Numbered from the stretch's first letter, positions 1 to 8,853 are shown. The stretch is 44,701 bases of DNA from Flavobacteriales bacterium (GCA_020437805.1 JAGQVV010000079.1:1-44701), one strand, 5' to 3'. A program made the numbers and translations. The notes: generated by a model from the sequence alone, not told the origin.

Positions 1-259
1 GCACGGCGTCGATCTTGTGCTTCTTGAGGATCTCCTCGATGCTCTGCGTGGTGAGCGGCTTCAGGTACACGTTGTCGGCCGTGACCGGGTCGGTCATGAT
101 GGTGGCCGGGTTGCTGTTGATCAGCGTGACCTCGATGCCTTCGGCACGAAGTGACTTGGCCGCTTGGGAGCCGGAATAATCGAATTCGCAGGCTTGACCG
201 ATAACGATCGGGCCGCTTCCGATAATGAGGACGGAGCGGATGGAGGTGTCTTTGGGCAT
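1..259 (-). CDS. carB: Carbamoyl-phosphate synthase large subunit (partial, N-terminus)
   Basis: Only the first 86 codons are in the window; the gene runs off the left edge. The translation starts [20 protein letters not shown] and continues through [19 protein letters not shown] and DNVYLKPLT, the characteristic start of the first ATP-grasp half of CarB. The enzyme makes carbamoyl phosphate from glutamine-derived ammonia, bicarbonate and two ATP, for pyrimidine and arginine synthesis in the cytoplasm. The ATG at 259-257 is the natural start. A TAnnTTTG-type box lies just upstream at 288-281. The neighbouring hydrolase is transcribed divergently. Identification is secure; completeness cannot be judged. 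Confidence 0.95.
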   Translation of the reverse strand, partial: MPKDTSIRSVLIIGSGPIVIGQACEFDYSGSQAAKSLRAEGIEVTLINSNPATIMTDPVTADNVYLKPLTTQSIEEILKKHKIDAV

Positions 260-280
260 GTCCGGTGGTTGACCGGGACG

Positions 281-288
281 CAAAGCTA
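281..288 (-). promoter_or_regulatory. Candidate -7 box for carB
   Basis: Reading the minus strand, TAGCTTTG matches the Bacteroidota -7 consensus TAnnTTTG, 21 bp upstream of the carB ATG. No convincing -33 TTTG was found at the usual spacing, so this is a half-site call. Confidence 0.4.
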
Positions 289-378
289 ACCGCGAGCCAA
301 CACCGTTCGGGCGATCGTGGATAAGGTTGGCGGATCGTGGAGAACCTTGATCGGACGATCGGTGGATCAGAAGATCAT

Positions 379-1287
379 ATGAATGCTCCAAGCCCCGAAC
401 TTCGCCGGGTATTTCCTTTCTCTGATCTTCCGATCATCACATTTACCGATCCACCTTTGCTCTCCTACTTCACCCACGGCGTCACTCTCGCGTACCGCAC
501 CTTCGGGAACGGACCTTCGCCCGTCTTGGCGTTGCATGGCTTCGGGCGCACGGGAGCCGATTTCGAGGTACTTGCGCCGGCCTTGGGGAAATACCACACC
601 ATCCACGCATTCGACCTTCATTTCCACGGTATGAGCCCAGGCTACCCGGAACGGGCCGAGGTTCCTTTCACTCCGCATGAGTTGGCGGTGTTCTTTGCCG
701 CTTTCCTGGACCACATCGGCTCAGAGAAGGCGTCCTTGTTGGGCTACAGCCTTGGCGGGCGCATCGCCATGAGCTTGTTGGAGACCATGCCCGAACGGAT
801 CGAACAGGTGTTCCTGGCCGCACCGGACGGCCTGAAACCGCGTCCTTGGTATCGCGGATTGGCCGCCACCTCGTTCGGCCGTTGGGCCTACCGGCGCTTC
901 GTGGAACATCCGCACAAGGTGCATGCGCTCATGGACCTGCTGGGCTCCATCGGCTTGCTGCGACCGAAGATGCTCCGCTTCCTGAGAGGCCAGACCGACA
1001 GCCAGGCCAAGCGCATCCTGTTACGCGATGTGTGGTTGAGCTACCGTTTGATCGAGCCGGACCTGGAAAGGGTGGCCCAGGCGGCACAGGGTCACACTAT
1101 TCCCATCCATCTCTTCTTCGGCGAAATGGACACGGTGATCAAGCCGGTACTGGGCGAGGACCTGCGCAGGCATGCACCGGAGGAGGTCAGCATCACCTTG
1201 CTCCCCTTCGGCCATGTGCTGCTGACCCCGGAACTGGGCCGAGCGATGCTCCGTACCCTGCCGAACGGTGCCGTGGAAACGGTATAG
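379..1287 (+). CDS. Alpha/beta fold hydrolase
   Basis: A 302-residue alpha/beta hydrolase. The oxyanion segment [10 protein letters not shown] is near residue 50, the nucleophile elbow GYSLGG places the catalytic Ser at about 124, the acid is probably the Asp of GEMDTV, and the His that of FGHVLL near the end. There is no signal peptide, so it is probably cytoplasmic. The substrate is unknown; relatives include esterases and C-C bond hydrolases. The frame is open upstream to a GTG at 337, which would add 14 polar residues. The ATG at 379 is preferred because AGAAG sits just before it and family similarity begins after it. It is divergent from carB and convergent with rpmH. Confidence 0.85.
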   Translation: MNAPSPELRRVFPFSDLPIITFTDPPLLSYFTHGVTLAYRTFGNGPSPVLALHGFGRTGADFEVLAPALGKYHTIHAFDLHFHGMSPGYPERAEVPFTPHELAVFFAAFLDHIGSEKASLLGYSLGGRIAMSLLETMPERIEQVFLAAPDGLKPRPWYRGLAATSFGRWAYRRFVEHPHKVHALMDLLGSIGLLRPKMLRFLRGQTDSQAKRILLRDVWLSYRLIEPDLERVAQAAQGHTIPIHLFFGEMDTVIKPVLGEDLRRHAPEEVSITLLPFGHVLLTPELGRAMLRTLPNGAVETV

Positions 1288-1290
1288 AAA

Positions 1291-1320
1291 TGCGAAAAGG
1301 CCACCCGACGGGCAGCCTTT
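1291..1320 (-). terminator. Terminator downstream of rpmH
   Basis: AAAGGC and GCCTTT arms (1296-1301 and 1315-1320) enclose a small inner CCC/GGG stem. On the minus strand the hairpin is followed by TTTTCGC, so it best serves rpmH, though it lies between two convergent genes and could act both ways. Confidence 0.6.
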
Positions 1321-1340
1321 CCATGGAATTCAATGGTAGC

Positions 1341-1496
1341 TTACTTGTGCGACGGCTCGTCGCTCGAAGAAAGCTTCTTGCGACCTGCTGCACGACGGCG
1401 GGCCAGAAGGGCGCGGCCAGCGGCGGACTTCATGCGCTTGCGGAAACCGTGCTTGTTGGTGCGCTTGCGCTTGCTGGGCTGGTAGGTACGTTTCAT
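1341..1496 (-). CDS. rpmH: 50S ribosomal protein L34
   Basis: A 51-residue, strongly basic protein. It begins [20 protein letters not shown] and contains [17 protein letters not shown], the universal L34 signature. It binds 23S rRNA in the large subunit. The last ten residues (SSSDEPSHK region) form a short acidic/polar tail beyond the conserved core. It stands alone, downstream of birA on the same strand, and has its own well-formed promoter at 1548-1578. The usual neighbour rnpA is not present. Start and stop are unambiguous. Confidence 0.97.
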   Translation of the reverse strand: MKRTYQPSKRKRTNKHGFRKRMKSAAGRALLARRRAAGRKKLSSSDEPSHK

Positions 1497-1547
1497 GGCC
1501 GTGTGTCTTTCTTGCGGTCACCATCACCATTGTGGCGGATGGGGCGG

Positions 1548-1578
1548 CAAATGTAACGCTTTTCCCGTCCCCGCCAAA
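1548..1578 (-). promoter_or_regulatory. Promoter of rpmH
   Basis: On the minus strand TTTG (1578-1575) is followed after 19 bp by TACATTTG (1555-1548), a full match to the Bacteroidota TTTG / TAnnTTTG promoter pair. It lies about 50 bp upstream of the rpmH ATG and outside the birA coding region. It is the clearest promoter in the window. Confidence 0.7.
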
Positions 1579-1595
1579 CACTTGGTGAAGATCGT

Positions 1596-2333
1596 TCAAC
1601 GAGGCGCAAACCGCAGTTGGTCAAGGGAATACGCGTTAACGGCCCCACCTTCCAGTTCCACGATCAAGCGCCCGTGGCGATCCACTTCCATGGGGCGCGC
1701 GGTCACCGGGACGCCGTCCAGGACCATCGCCACCCATCGGCCCTTCGCCCATAGTGCACTGGCGTAGTCCTCCGCTTGCGCATCCCCGGCGACCCAGGCC
1801 TGCCAACGCTTGTCCAAGGCGCCACACAGGTCGGTCAACACATCCGTCAGGTCCACCCTCCCACCGGATTCCAGCAGCATGCTCGTGGCCATCAGGTCCT
1901 CAGGGAAGCCGGAACTGTTCACGTTGATGCCGATGCCCACCACGCTGCACGCGACCCGTTCACCCATCACGTCGTTCTCGATCAGGATCCCAGCGATCTT
2001 CCGCCGTCCCACAAGCACATCGTTGGGCCACTTCACGGCCACGGGCCCTCCGATCCATGTCCGTACGACGTCGGACACGGCCAATGCGGCCAGCTTGCTC
2101 AACACGAACTGGTCCTCGGCACGCAAGCCAGGAGGTTCCAACACGACGCTTACCGTCAGGTCCGCCCCCTTTTGAGCGACCCACACACGGTCCCGCTGGC
2201 CACGACCGGCTGTCTGCTCATTGGCCATAATGACAGCCCCGTGCTGCACCTTCGACAGACCGAACAGTTCGGCAGCCATTTTGTTGGTGCTTTCGAGCGA
2301 TTCGAAGGCGAGGACCGGTGCGCCGATACGCAT
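1596..2333 (-). CDS. birA: Biotin--[acetyl-CoA-carboxylase] ligase
   Basis: A 245-residue biotin protein ligase that activates biotin with ATP and transfers it to the biotin carboxyl carrier lysine of acetyl-CoA carboxylase. It carries the family motifs ESLESTNK (11-18), the biotin/ATP loop TAGRGQRDRVW (41-51) and KWPNDVLV (101-108) with the following GRRKIAGILIEN. There is no N-terminal DNA-binding domain, so it is a group I enzyme without repressor function. The frame is open to 2417, but that would overlap the divergent rsfS gene. The ATG at 2333 fits the normal family N-terminus. It is divergent from rsfS. Confidence 0.93.
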   Translation of the reverse strand: MRIGAPVLAFESLESTNKMAAELFGLSKVQHGAVIMANEQTAGRGQRDRVWVAQKGADLTVSVVLEPPGLRAEDQFVLSKLAALAVSDVVRTWIGGPVAVKWPNDVLVGRRKIAGILIENDVMGERVACSVVGIGINVNSSGFPEDLMATSMLLESGGRVDLTDVLTDLCGALDKRWQAWVAGDAQAEDYASALWAKGRWVAMVLDGVPVTARPMEVDRHGRLIVELEGGAVNAYSLDQLRFAPR

Positions 2334-2377
2334 GGGGGTGGAATGTCCGCCGAACGCAGGCGGGATGGGTAACTTCG

Positions 2378-2385
2378 TACCTTTG
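2378..2385 (+). promoter_or_regulatory. Candidate -7 box for the rsfS-ftsH run
   Basis: TACCTTTG matches TAnnTTTG exactly and ends 19 bp before the rsfS ATG, in the short gap between the divergent birA and rsfS genes. No clear -33 element was recognised. Confidence 0.5.
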
Positions 2386-2404
2386 AACGGACCAAGATAA
2401 CCGG

Positions 2405-2776
2405 ATGAAGAAAGCACAGGGCGCTGCGGCCCGTTTGGTGGATGCCGTTGTTGAGGGCATTCAGGAAGTAAAAGGCAAGGACATCGTTCATTTGGACCTG
2501 CGCGGCGTTCCCAATTCGGTGAGCGAGCATTTCATCATCTGTCACGGCGATTCATCCACACAGGTCGCATCGCTCACGCGGTCGGTGGAAAAGATCGTGG
2601 CGGAACGGACCGGTGAGAAGCCTTGGCATTCGGAAGGTGAGAACAATGGGGAATGGGTGCTGTTGGATTTCGTGAACGTGGTGGTGCACATCTTCCACCG
2701 GGACAAGCGTTCCTATTACGCGCTGGAGGACCTTTGGGCCGATGGCGCACGCAAAAGCTACGAGAACGTGGCGTGA
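2405..2776 (+). CDS. rsfS: Ribosomal silencing factor RsfS (iojap family)
   Basis: A 123-residue protein of the RsfS/YbeB/iojap family. The family core is visible as EHFIICHGDSSTQVASL (about 39-55), EGENNGEWVLLDF and VVVHIFHRDKRSYYALEDLW. RsfS binds L14 on the free 50S subunit and blocks joining with 30S under nutrient limitation. It heads the + strand run with ftsH, which starts 20 bp after its stop; this rsfS-ftsH order is familiar in Bacteroidota. It is divergent from birA, with a -7 box immediately upstream. Confidence 0.95.
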   Translation: MKKAQGAAARLVDAVVEGIQEVKGKDIVHLDLRGVPNSVSEHFIICHGDSSTQVASLTRSVEKIVAERTGEKPWHSEGENNGEWVLLDFVNVVVHIFHRDKRSYYALEDLWADGARKSYENVA

Positions 2777-2796
2777 ACGCATGAACATCTGAGATC

Positions 2797-4803
2797 GTGG
2801 AGAACAACGAGGAACGTAACGAGAAGCCCGGGAAGGAGAAGCCGAAAAGGTCGTTCAACTTCTACTGGATCTATGGCATCATCATCCTGGTGATCCTGTC
2901 CATCAACCTCTTCCAATATGGAGGGGGCATGGTGAAGATCTCCCCGACCGAATACCAGAAGATGCTGGAAGACGGGGATGTGCAACGGATCGTGGTGGTG
3001 AACGACCAGACGGTGAAGGTCTTCATCAAGAAGGACAAGCTGCAGGAGGAACCGCACAAGGACAAGATCAAGGGCTCCCCGATCAGTGGCGACAATGTGG
3101 TAGGCCCGCATTATGCCTTCAACATGGGCACATCGGATGTGATCAAGGACCGCATCGTGAAGGACGCCGAACGGATGAAGGTGCCGTACGAATACGAGAC
3201 CCAGGATAATTGGGGACGCGAGATCCTGAACTGGGTCATCTTCTTCGGCATCATGATCGCCATCTGGATCTTCGTCATGCGACGGATCGGTGGTGGCGGC
3301 GGACCGGGCGGTCAGATCTTCAACATCGGCAAGAGCCGAGCGCAGGTCTTCGAGGGCGGGAAGAGCACCAATGTCACGTTCAACGACGTGGCCGGTCTGG
3401 CAGAAGCGAAAGAGGAACTGCAGGAGATCGTGGACTTCCTGAAGACCCCGAAGAAATACACCGACCTCGGCGCCAAGATCCCGAAAGGAGCATTGCTCGT
3501 GGGCCCTCCGGGCACGGGTAAGACCTTGTTGGCCAAAGCGATCGCGGGCGAAGCCAACGTTCCCTTCTTCTCCCTGAGCGGATCGGACTTCGTGGAGATG
3601 TTCGTAGGCGTGGGAGCAAGTCGCGTCCGCGACCTCTTCAAACAGGCCAAGGAGAAAGCCCCTGCCATCATTTTCATCGACGAGATCGATGCGGTGGGCC
3701 GTGCCCGAGGCCGCGGTGTGAGCATGGGTGCCAACGATGAGCGCGAGAATACACTGAACCAGCTCCTGACCGAGATGGACGGCTTCGGCACCAACAGCGG
3801 TGTGATCCTGATCGGGGCCACCAACCGCGCCGACGTGCTGGACCGCGCCCTGCTCCGGGCGGGTCGATTCGACCGACAGATCTTCGTGGACATGCCCGAC
3901 CTGAACGAGCGCATGGCCATCTTCGAAGTGCACCTGAAGCCATTGAAACTGGACACCAGCAGTGTGGATGTGGAGTTCCTGGCCAAGCAAACGCCGGGCT
4001 TCAGCGGTGCCGACATCGCCAACATATGCAACGAAGCGGCCTTGATCGCCGCGCGGAAGAAGAAGCTGTCCGTGGAGAAGCAGGATTTCCTGGATGCCGT
4101 GGACCGAGTGATCGGAGGCTTGGAGAAGAAGAACAAGATCATCACCAAGGAGGAGAAGAACGCTATCGCCTACCACGAAGCGGGACATGCAACGGTAAGC
4201 TGGCTGGTGGAACACGCCTCGCCCCTGGTGAAAGTGACGATCGTGCCGCGTGGACGCTCCCTGGGTGCCGCTTGGTACCTTCCTGAGGAACGCCATTTGA
4301 CCACCACCGAGCAGATGGAGGATGAGATCTGTGCCGCGCTCGGGGGACGCGCCGCTGAGGATGTGATGTTCGGCAAGGTGAGCACCGGCGCACTGAGCGA
4401 TCTGGAAAAGGTGACCAAGCAGGCCTTCGCCATGGTGACCATGTACGGCCTTAACCCGCGCTTGGGGAACATCAGCTACTACGATAGCTCAGGCCAGAAC
4501 GAATACCAGTTCGGCAAACCGTACAGCGAGCGTACGGCACAAACGATCGATGAGGAAGTGAGCGGTATCGTGGAGGCACAATACCAACGGGCCAAGAGGA
4601 TCCTGACCGAGAACAAGGACAAGTTGACCGCCTTGGCGACCCAACTGCTCGTGAAGGAAGTGATCTTCAAAGAGGACCTGGAGAAGATCTTCGGGGACCG
4701 CCCGTTCGTGAAACCCGAAACCACGTCGACCACCCGGGCAAATGGCAACGGCGGTGCTGCTGAGCACGTATCCGAAGAGGGCACCAACGACGCCACGGTG
4801 TGA
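2797..4803 (+). CDS. ftsH: ATP-dependent zinc metalloprotease FtsH
   Basis: A 668-residue inner-membrane AAA+ protease that degrades misfolded membrane proteins and short-lived regulators. There are two membrane segments (about 24-40 and 144-161) flanking the periplasmic domain. These are followed by Walker A GPPGTGKT (236-243), Walker B FIDEID (293-298), the second region of homology with RAGRFDR, and the zinc site HEAGH (460-464). The probable third ligand is the Asp of GALSDLEKV. The start is GTG at 2797, because no in-frame ATG lies between the rsfS stop and the first membrane helix. The C-terminus is polar and low in complexity, as is common. Confidence 0.97.
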   Translation: MENNEERNEKPGKEKPKRSFNFYWIYGIIILVILSINLFQYGGGMVKISPTEYQKMLEDGDVQRIVVVNDQTVKVFIKKDKLQEEPHKDKIKGSPISGDNVVGPHYAFNMGTSDVIKDRIVKDAERMKVPYEYETQDNWGREILNWVIFFGIMIAIWIFVMRRIGGGGGPGGQIFNIGKSRAQVFEGGKSTNVTFNDVAGLAEAKEELQEIVDFLKTPKKYTDLGAKIPKGALLVGPPGTGKTLLAKAIAGEANVPFFSLSGSDFVEMFVGVGASRVRDLFKQAKEKAPAIIFIDEIDAVGRARGRGVSMGANDERENTLNQLLTEMDGFGTNSGVILIGATNRADVLDRALLRAGRFDRQIFVDMPDLNERMAIFEVHLKPLKLDTSSVDVEFLAKQTPGFSGADIANICNEAALIAARKKKLSVEKQDFLDAVDRVIGGLEKKNKIITKEEKNAIAYHEAGHATVSWLVEHASPLVKVTIVPRGRSLGAAWYLPEERHLTTTEQMEDEICAALGGRAAEDVMFGKVSTGALSDLEKVTKQAFAMVTMYGLNPRLGNISYYDSSGQNEYQFGKPYSERTAQTIDEEVSGIVEAQYQRAKRILTENKDKLTALATQLLVKEVIFKEDLEKIFGDRPFVKPETTSTTRANGNGGAAEHVSEEGTNDATV

Positions 4804-4813
4804 TCCATAACGC

Positions 4814-5020
4814 ATGGCCCATTGGACCCCGATCCATACCGCACGTGACCGTCACGAAGCGGAACTGGTGAGGGGTCTGTTGGAGGCGAACGACATCGAT
4901 GCGATGATCATGGACCAACGAAGTTCCGTCTATCCCATGATGGGCGTGATCGAGGTGCATGTGGACCGCGATGCGGTGCTGCGTGCATTGCACTTGATCC
5001 GGAACGAACACCGACCATGA
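4814..5020 (+). CDS. DUF2007-like small protein
   Basis: A 68-residue protein that starts 10 bp after ftsH and overlaps cdsA by 4 bp (ATGA). The pattern fits the DUF2007 (putative signal-transducing, PII-like fold) family: a short N-terminal strand, a helix with the EAELVRGLLEANDI segment, and a C-terminal IEVHVDRDAVLRALHLI segment. Its function is not established. It has no signal or membrane segment, so it is predicted to be cytosolic. Its position between a membrane protease and CDP-diacylglycerol synthase may only reflect operon packing. Confidence 0.8.
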   Translation: MAHWTPIHTARDRHEAELVRGLLEANDIDAMIMDQRSSVYPMMGVIEVHVDRDAVLRALHLIRNEHRP

Positions 5021-5820
5021 AAGAGCTCGGTCTTCGAGCCCTGACGGGTGCCGTGTATGTTGCACTCACGATCGGCGCGGCTTGGTCCGGGCCCTTCACC
5101 ACATTCCTGCTCTTCCTGCCGGTCTGTATGATCGCCATGCGTGAGTTCCACCTGCTCTATTGGGGGGTGGAAAGCGGACCGCCGATCGCGTGGAGCATGC
5201 TTCTCGGGGCCACCATCCATGTCTCGCTCGCCTTGGGGATCTTCGACCCGGACCTGAACATGGGATACTCCTTGGCCATAGGATGGATCCTGCTCCTGAT
5301 CTCGACCTCGTGGTTGTTGCTTCGCCATGACCCGATGCCCGGCAGGAGTTTCGGAGGACTCCTGACCATGATGATGCTGGTGGCCACCCCCTTCGGTCTG
5401 TTGGTGCATTTCTTCTCCTTTGGCACCTGGACCTTCCTGGGCTTCATGGTACTGCTTTGGACGAACGATACGGGTGCCTACCTGGTCGGTCGTGCGATCG
5501 GTCGCACCGCACTACTGCCCTCGGTATCGCCCAAAAAGACCGTGGAAGGTCTGATCGGCGGGATCGCCTTGGCCATGGGAGCGGGCTGGGGCCTAGCACG
5601 CATCGACCACTCCTTCTCGCTCGGTGAATGGTTGACCATCGCCGGTATCGTTGCATTGACCTCCACGCTGGGCGATCTGCTCGAATCGGCAATGAAACGG
5701 GAGCGCGGGGTGAAGGATTCCGGCACCATTCTGCCCGGGCACGGCGGTATCCTGGATCGATTCGATGGCTTCTTCCTTGCCGTACCGAGCGTGCTGCTCT
5801 ACCTGCACCTGCTCCGCTGA
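5017..5820 (+). CDS. cdsA: Phosphatidate cytidylyltransferase (CDP-diglyceride synthase)
   Basis: A 267-residue polytopic inner-membrane enzyme that makes CDP-diacylglycerol from phosphatidate and CTP. Most of the chain is hydrophobic helices. The family signature lies near the C-terminus: SPKKTVEG around residue 170, then GDLLESAMKRERGVKDSG and LPGHGGILDRFDG. Its ATG overlaps the stop of the DUF2007 gene. Psd follows 45 bp later, so two steps of phospholipid synthesis are grouped. PssA, needed between them, is not in the window. Confidence 0.95.
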   Translation: MKELGLRALTGAVYVALTIGAAWSGPFTTFLLFLPVCMIAMREFHLLYWGVESGPPIAWSMLLGATIHVSLALGIFDPDLNMGYSLAIGWILLLISTSWLLLRHDPMPGRSFGGLLTMMMLVATPFGLLVHFFSFGTWTFLGFMVLLWTNDTGAYLVGRAIGRTALLPSVSPKKTVEGLIGGIALAMGAGWGLARIDHSFSLGEWLTIAGIVALTSTLGDLLESAMKRERGVKDSGTILPGHGGILDRFDGFFLAVPSVLLYLHLLR

Positions 5821-5837
5821 TGCCATTGGCAGCCTTC

Positions 5838-5845
5838 TATCTTTG
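5838..5845 (+). promoter_or_regulatory. Possible internal -7 box before psd
   Basis: TATCTTTG fits TAnnTTTG and lies 20 bp before the psd ATG in the cdsA-psd gap. No partner -33 box is apparent, so chance occurrence is possible. Confidence 0.3.
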
Positions 5846-5865
5846 GCCGCAGACCACCACTCCTG

Positions 5866-6528
5866 ATGCGATTACACCGTGAAGGCACACCCACGCTGCT
5901 CCTCGTTCTTGCAGTGGTCTCCTTCGGCCTGTTCCTATTGGTGAAATGGCCCGTGATCCCAACGGCTCTTGCTGTGCTGATCGGATCAGCGCTGATCATG
6001 GTGCTTGGGATCGTGTTCTGGTTCTTCCGCGTCCCGAACCGTACCCCCACAGCGGATGACCAAGCTATACTCTCCCCATGCGACGGCAAGGTGGTGGTGA
6101 TCGAGGAGGTCGAAGAGACCGAGTACTTCAAGGATAAGCGCATACAGGTGTCGATCTTCATGAGCCCCTTGAACGTCCACATCAATTATCACCCCATTGG
6201 TGGCACCACATCCTACTACAAGTACCATCCCGGGAAGTACCTCGTGGCATGGCACCCGAAGAGCAGCACCGAGAACGAACGAAGTACCGTGGTGACCCGA
6301 CATCCAAAGCACGGAGAGGTCCTTTTCCGCCAGATCGCAGGCGCCATGGCACGGAGGATCTGCACCTACGCCGAAACCGGAAAACCTGCCATGCAGGGTG
6401 AGGAGTTCGGGTTCATCAAGTTCGGCTCGCGAGTGGACCTGCTGCTGCCCGTCGATGCCAAAGTGGCCGTCGCGCTCGGCCAGGTCGTGACCGGCTCCGA
6501 CACCATCATCGCCCACTTCAAGTCATAA
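5866..6528 (+). CDS. psd: Phosphatidylserine decarboxylase (short, PSD-A type)
   Basis: A 220-residue proenzyme that forms phosphatidylethanolamine from phosphatidylserine. Two hydrophobic helices lie at about 9-54. The conserved segments PCDGKVVVI (71-79) and SPLNVHINYHP (100-110) follow. The self-cleavage site is FGSRVDLLLP, where Ser188 would become the pyruvoyl group after cleavage of G187-S188. The length and GS site match the short decarboxylase branch common in Bacteroidota rather than the LGST-type E. coli enzyme. It follows cdsA in the same operon. Confidence 0.93.
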   Translation: MRLHREGTPTLLLVLAVVSFGLFLLVKWPVIPTALAVLIGSALIMVLGIVFWFFRVPNRTPTADDQAILSPCDGKVVVIEEVEETEYFKDKRIQVSIFMSPLNVHINYHPIGGTTSYYKYHPGKYLVAWHPKSSTENERSTVVTRHPKHGEVLFRQIAGAMARRICTYAETGKPAMQGEEFGFIKFGSRVDLLLPVDAKVAVALGQVVTGSDTIIAHFKS

Positions 6529-6535
6529 GTCCCTG

Positions 6536-7036
6536 ATGAAGAATCTGAAATTCGTACTTATCGCGATCATCGCTCTGGCGTGCCTCGCACTCGTGATCGG
6601 CAGATCCATGAACCCATCCACCAGTGGCCCTGCGGATCAAGCCTTGCCGGTGACCGTGACCGGTCCGTTCGAAGGGATGCCGATCCGCTTCGATGGGTAC
6701 TACCGCAACCAGTTGGGCGACCTGATCTACCTGATCCGCTTCTTCCCCGAGGGTCGTGTGGTCTCGGTGAACGGTACCACACAGGTGGAAAAGGACCTTC
6801 CCCAATACTTGATCCCGGAGACCAAGGGCAATCCGACCTTGGGTCTGTACAACGTTCCCGTGACCGTGGAAGGGGACAGCTTGATGTACACCACGCGGCC
6901 CGAAAAGGGAGAAATAGAATACCGAGGTACCGTCGTGAGCAACTCCATGGTGCGTCTTCTGCGGCACAGCCATATCACCGGGACCAAGCAGGTGATGGAG
7001 TATATCTTCTACCCGGACGAAACTCCTTCACAATAG
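6536..7036 (+). CDS. Hypothetical membrane-anchored or secreted protein
   Basis: 166 residues, no family recognised. The N-terminus (MKNLKFVLIAIIALACLALV) is a single hydrophobic segment: either a membrane anchor or a signal peptide. A lipobox-like ALAC is present but lies deep inside the hydrophobic stretch. The rest is a soluble, probably beta-rich domain of about 130 residues with motifs such as FDGYYRNQLGDLIYLIRFFPEGRVVSVN and repeated short strands, suggesting a small barrel facing the periplasm. It starts 7 bp after psd and is probably the last gene of that operon. Its 3' end overlaps the convergent HAD gene by 9 bp. Confidence 0.7.
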   Translation: MKNLKFVLIAIIALACLALVIGRSMNPSTSGPADQALPVTVTGPFEGMPIRFDGYYRNQLGDLIYLIRFFPEGRVVSVNGTTQVEKDLPQYLIPETKGNPTLGLYNVPVTVEGDSLMYTTRPEKGEIEYRGTVVSNSMVRLLRHSHITGTKQVMEYIFYPDETPSQ

Positions 7037-7723
7037 GATCCGTCGCAGGTCGTCCAAGCGCTGCAACCCATACGTGGCCTGCGGATCGTGCTCCTTGCCC
7101 GGTGCGAAATGGGCCTGGTCCCAACCCGCTGATCGCGCGCCTTGGATATCGGCCAGTATGCTATCGCCGATCATCAAGCTATTGGCCGCGGTGGCTTTGG
7201 CACGCTGCAAGGCCACTTCGAATATCCTCGGGTGCGGCTTGCGCGCTTGCGCTTGTTCGCTCGTAAGGACCACATCGAAGAACGGGCGGATCGCGCTATG
7301 GGCGAGCTTCACATGCTGCACCTCCTCGAATCCGTTCGTGATGATGTGCATTCGGTAATGTGCCTGCAGGTCCTCCAACAACGGTAAGGCCCCATCCATC
7401 AAGGCCGGCTTCTTAGGGCAAAGCTCGACATACGCCCGGCCCATGCGAACGGCCAACTTATTGTCCTTCACCCCGAATTGCAACAAGCTGTTCCTGAAAC
7501 GCAACACACGAAGTACCGCCTTGTCCAAATGGCCATTCTCGTACCGCTGCCACAAGCCTGAATTGACCTCCTCATAGACCTCTATGAAAGCATCGGCGTC
7601 AGGAACACCAAGATCCTCCAAGGCTTCGGATCCGTATAGTTCACGCAAGGTGGCGCGCGAATTCGCCTCGAAATCCCACAATGTGTGGTCCAGATCGAAG
7701 AAAAGGTGCGCGTACCTGTTCAT
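7028..7723 (-). CDS. HAD-family hydrolase, YjjG-like nucleotidase
   Basis: A 231-residue haloacid dehalogenase phosphatase. Motif I is FFDLDHTLWD, with the nucleophile Asp near residue 10. The helical cap follows, then motif II IITNGF, the motif III lysine in ARKPHPRIFE, and motif IV MIGDSILADIQGA. The layout matches the YjjG/noncanonical pyrimidine nucleotidase branch, which dephosphorylates nucleoside monophosphates. That fits its nearness to upp, but the substrate is inference. The ATG at 7723 overlaps the previous gene's stop (ATGA). An upstream in-frame start at 7738 is less likely. Confidence 0.85.
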   Translation of the reverse strand: MNRYAHLFFDLDHTLWDFEANSRATLRELYGSEALEDLGVPDADAFIEVYEEVNSGLWQRYENGHLDKAVLRVLRFRNSLLQFGVKDNKLAVRMGRAYVELCPKKPALMDGALPLLEDLQAHYRMHIITNGFEEVQHVKLAHSAIRPFFDVVLTSEQAQARKPHPRIFEVALQRAKATAANSLMIGDSILADIQGARSAGWDQAHFAPGKEHDPQATYGLQRLDDLRRILL

Positions 7724-8178
7724 CGGAAGAAGCCCCACATCGTTGTCAGGACGATCGACCAGATGCAGATGGAGCCTAGGAGGACCGGTAGGGTGCGACG
7801 CTCATGGCGGAAATATTTCGCAGCAAGCAGTGAGGTGATCGGAATGCTGAGGATCGGCGGGGCTATGGCGACAAGACCGACCACACCGTAGCGGTGCTTC
7901 ACTTTCACGATGGTCCTGTTCGTGCGCGTGAAGATCCTCCTCGGGGCGACCCCTTTTGCGATACGCGCTTCACGTTTACGCACATAGCGCTTCCGGAACC
8001 ATTCCAGTACCCGGGTACCAAGCATGTATATGCCCGTGGCACCGGCCATCCCGCCGATCATGGTGAACAGCAGTGTTTCCAGGTACGAGAACCCCATGCT
8101 GAACGAGTACAGACCGGTGATCAGGAACTTGAAGGTCGCCATGAAGAGGACCGACAGTGCTTGGAGCACGTACGCCAT
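7720..8178 (-). CDS. Small polytopic membrane protein, unknown function
   Basis: 152 residues with about three or four membrane helices. Two lie in the first 55 residues and the others near the C-terminus, separated by a very basic loop (RKRYVRKREARIAKG) and a segment HRYGVVGLVAIAPPI. The last part distantly recalls the small multidrug-export (PF06695-like) membrane family, but the similarity is too weak for a name. It starts 3 bp after the upp stop and is coupled to the HAD gene by an ATGA overlap, so it is co-transcribed with both. Confidence 0.65.
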   Translation of the reverse strand: MAYVLQALSVLFMATFKFLITGLYSFSMGFSYLETLLFTMIGGMAGATGIYMLGTRVLEWFRKRYVRKREARIAKGVAPRRIFTRTNRTIVKVKHRYGVVGLVAIAPPILSIPITSLLAAKYFRHERRTLPVLLGSICIWSIVLTTMWGFFR

Positions 8179-8181
8179 GGC

Positions 8182-8853
8182 TCACATCTTGGCCCCGTAC
8201 GCGAGATCGCCCGCGTCACCAAGGCCTGGGACGATGTATGCCTGTGCCGTCATCTCCTCATCGATCGCACCGATCCAGAATCGCGTGCCGGAAGGAAGGT
8301 GTCGCTTGGCATACTCCATACCCTCAGCACTGGCGATCGCCGCCACCACGTGCAAGGCTTTCGGTCTACCCAAGCGCAACAAGGCCTTTTGCACCAACAC
8401 CATGCTGCGGCCCGTGGCCAACATGGGATCGCAGAGCACCACCACGCGTCCCTCCAAGGAAGGACTGCTCAGGTACTCGACCTCGATATCGAAGGCATCC
8501 TCACCTTTCCGGTGCTTGCGATATGCGCTCACGAATGCACTGTCAGCGCGGTCGAAATAGTTCAGCATGCCTTGATGCAAAGGCAACCCCGCACGCAGGA
8601 TCGTGGCAAGAACCGGTTGCTCGCGCAGCGAATGCGTCTCCGCCACGCCCAAGGGGGTGGTCACCTCCGCGGTATCATACTCCATGGTGCGACTGATCTC
8701 CAACGCGACCACTTCACCGATACGCTCCAGGTTCCTGCGGAAACGCATGGGGTCCTTCTGCACTTCGATATCGCGCAATTCCGCGATGAAGTGGCTCACC
8801 ACGCTTCGTTGTTTCACCAGTTCCTGCACCATCGCTCCTATCGCTTGATCCAC
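8182..8853 (-). CDS. upp: Uracil phosphoribosyltransferase
   Basis: A 223-residue salvage enzyme that makes UMP from uracil and PRPP. The PRPP loop VVLCDPMLATGRSM is near residue 140, and the uracil-binding YIVPGLGDAGDLAYG is at the C-terminus. ILRAGLPLHQGM is the other conserved block. Its ATG lies 16 bp inside the end of the FemAB-like gene, so this housekeeping gene is embedded at the tail of the glycan-modification series. UMP supply for UDP-sugars is a possible link, but simple operon packing is equally likely. Confidence 0.95.
   Translation of the reverse strand: MDQAIGAMVQELVKQRSVVSHFIAELRDIEVQKDPMRFRRNLERIGEVVALEISRTMEYDTAEVTTPLGVAETHSLREQPVLATILRAGLPLHQGMLNYFDRADSAFVSAYRKHRKGEDAFDIEVEYLSSPSLEGRVVVLCDPMLATGRSMVLVQKALLRLGRPKALHVVAAIASAEGMEYAKRHLPSGTRFWIGAIDEEMTAQAYIVPGLGDAGDLAYGAKM

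Noticed and set aside
2758-4296. Long open frame (512 codons) on the minus strand opposite ftsH
   Set aside because: It is fully antisense to the clearly coding ftsH and translates to His/Asp/Val/Leu-rich text without any domain; it results from GC-rich codon usage in the real gene.
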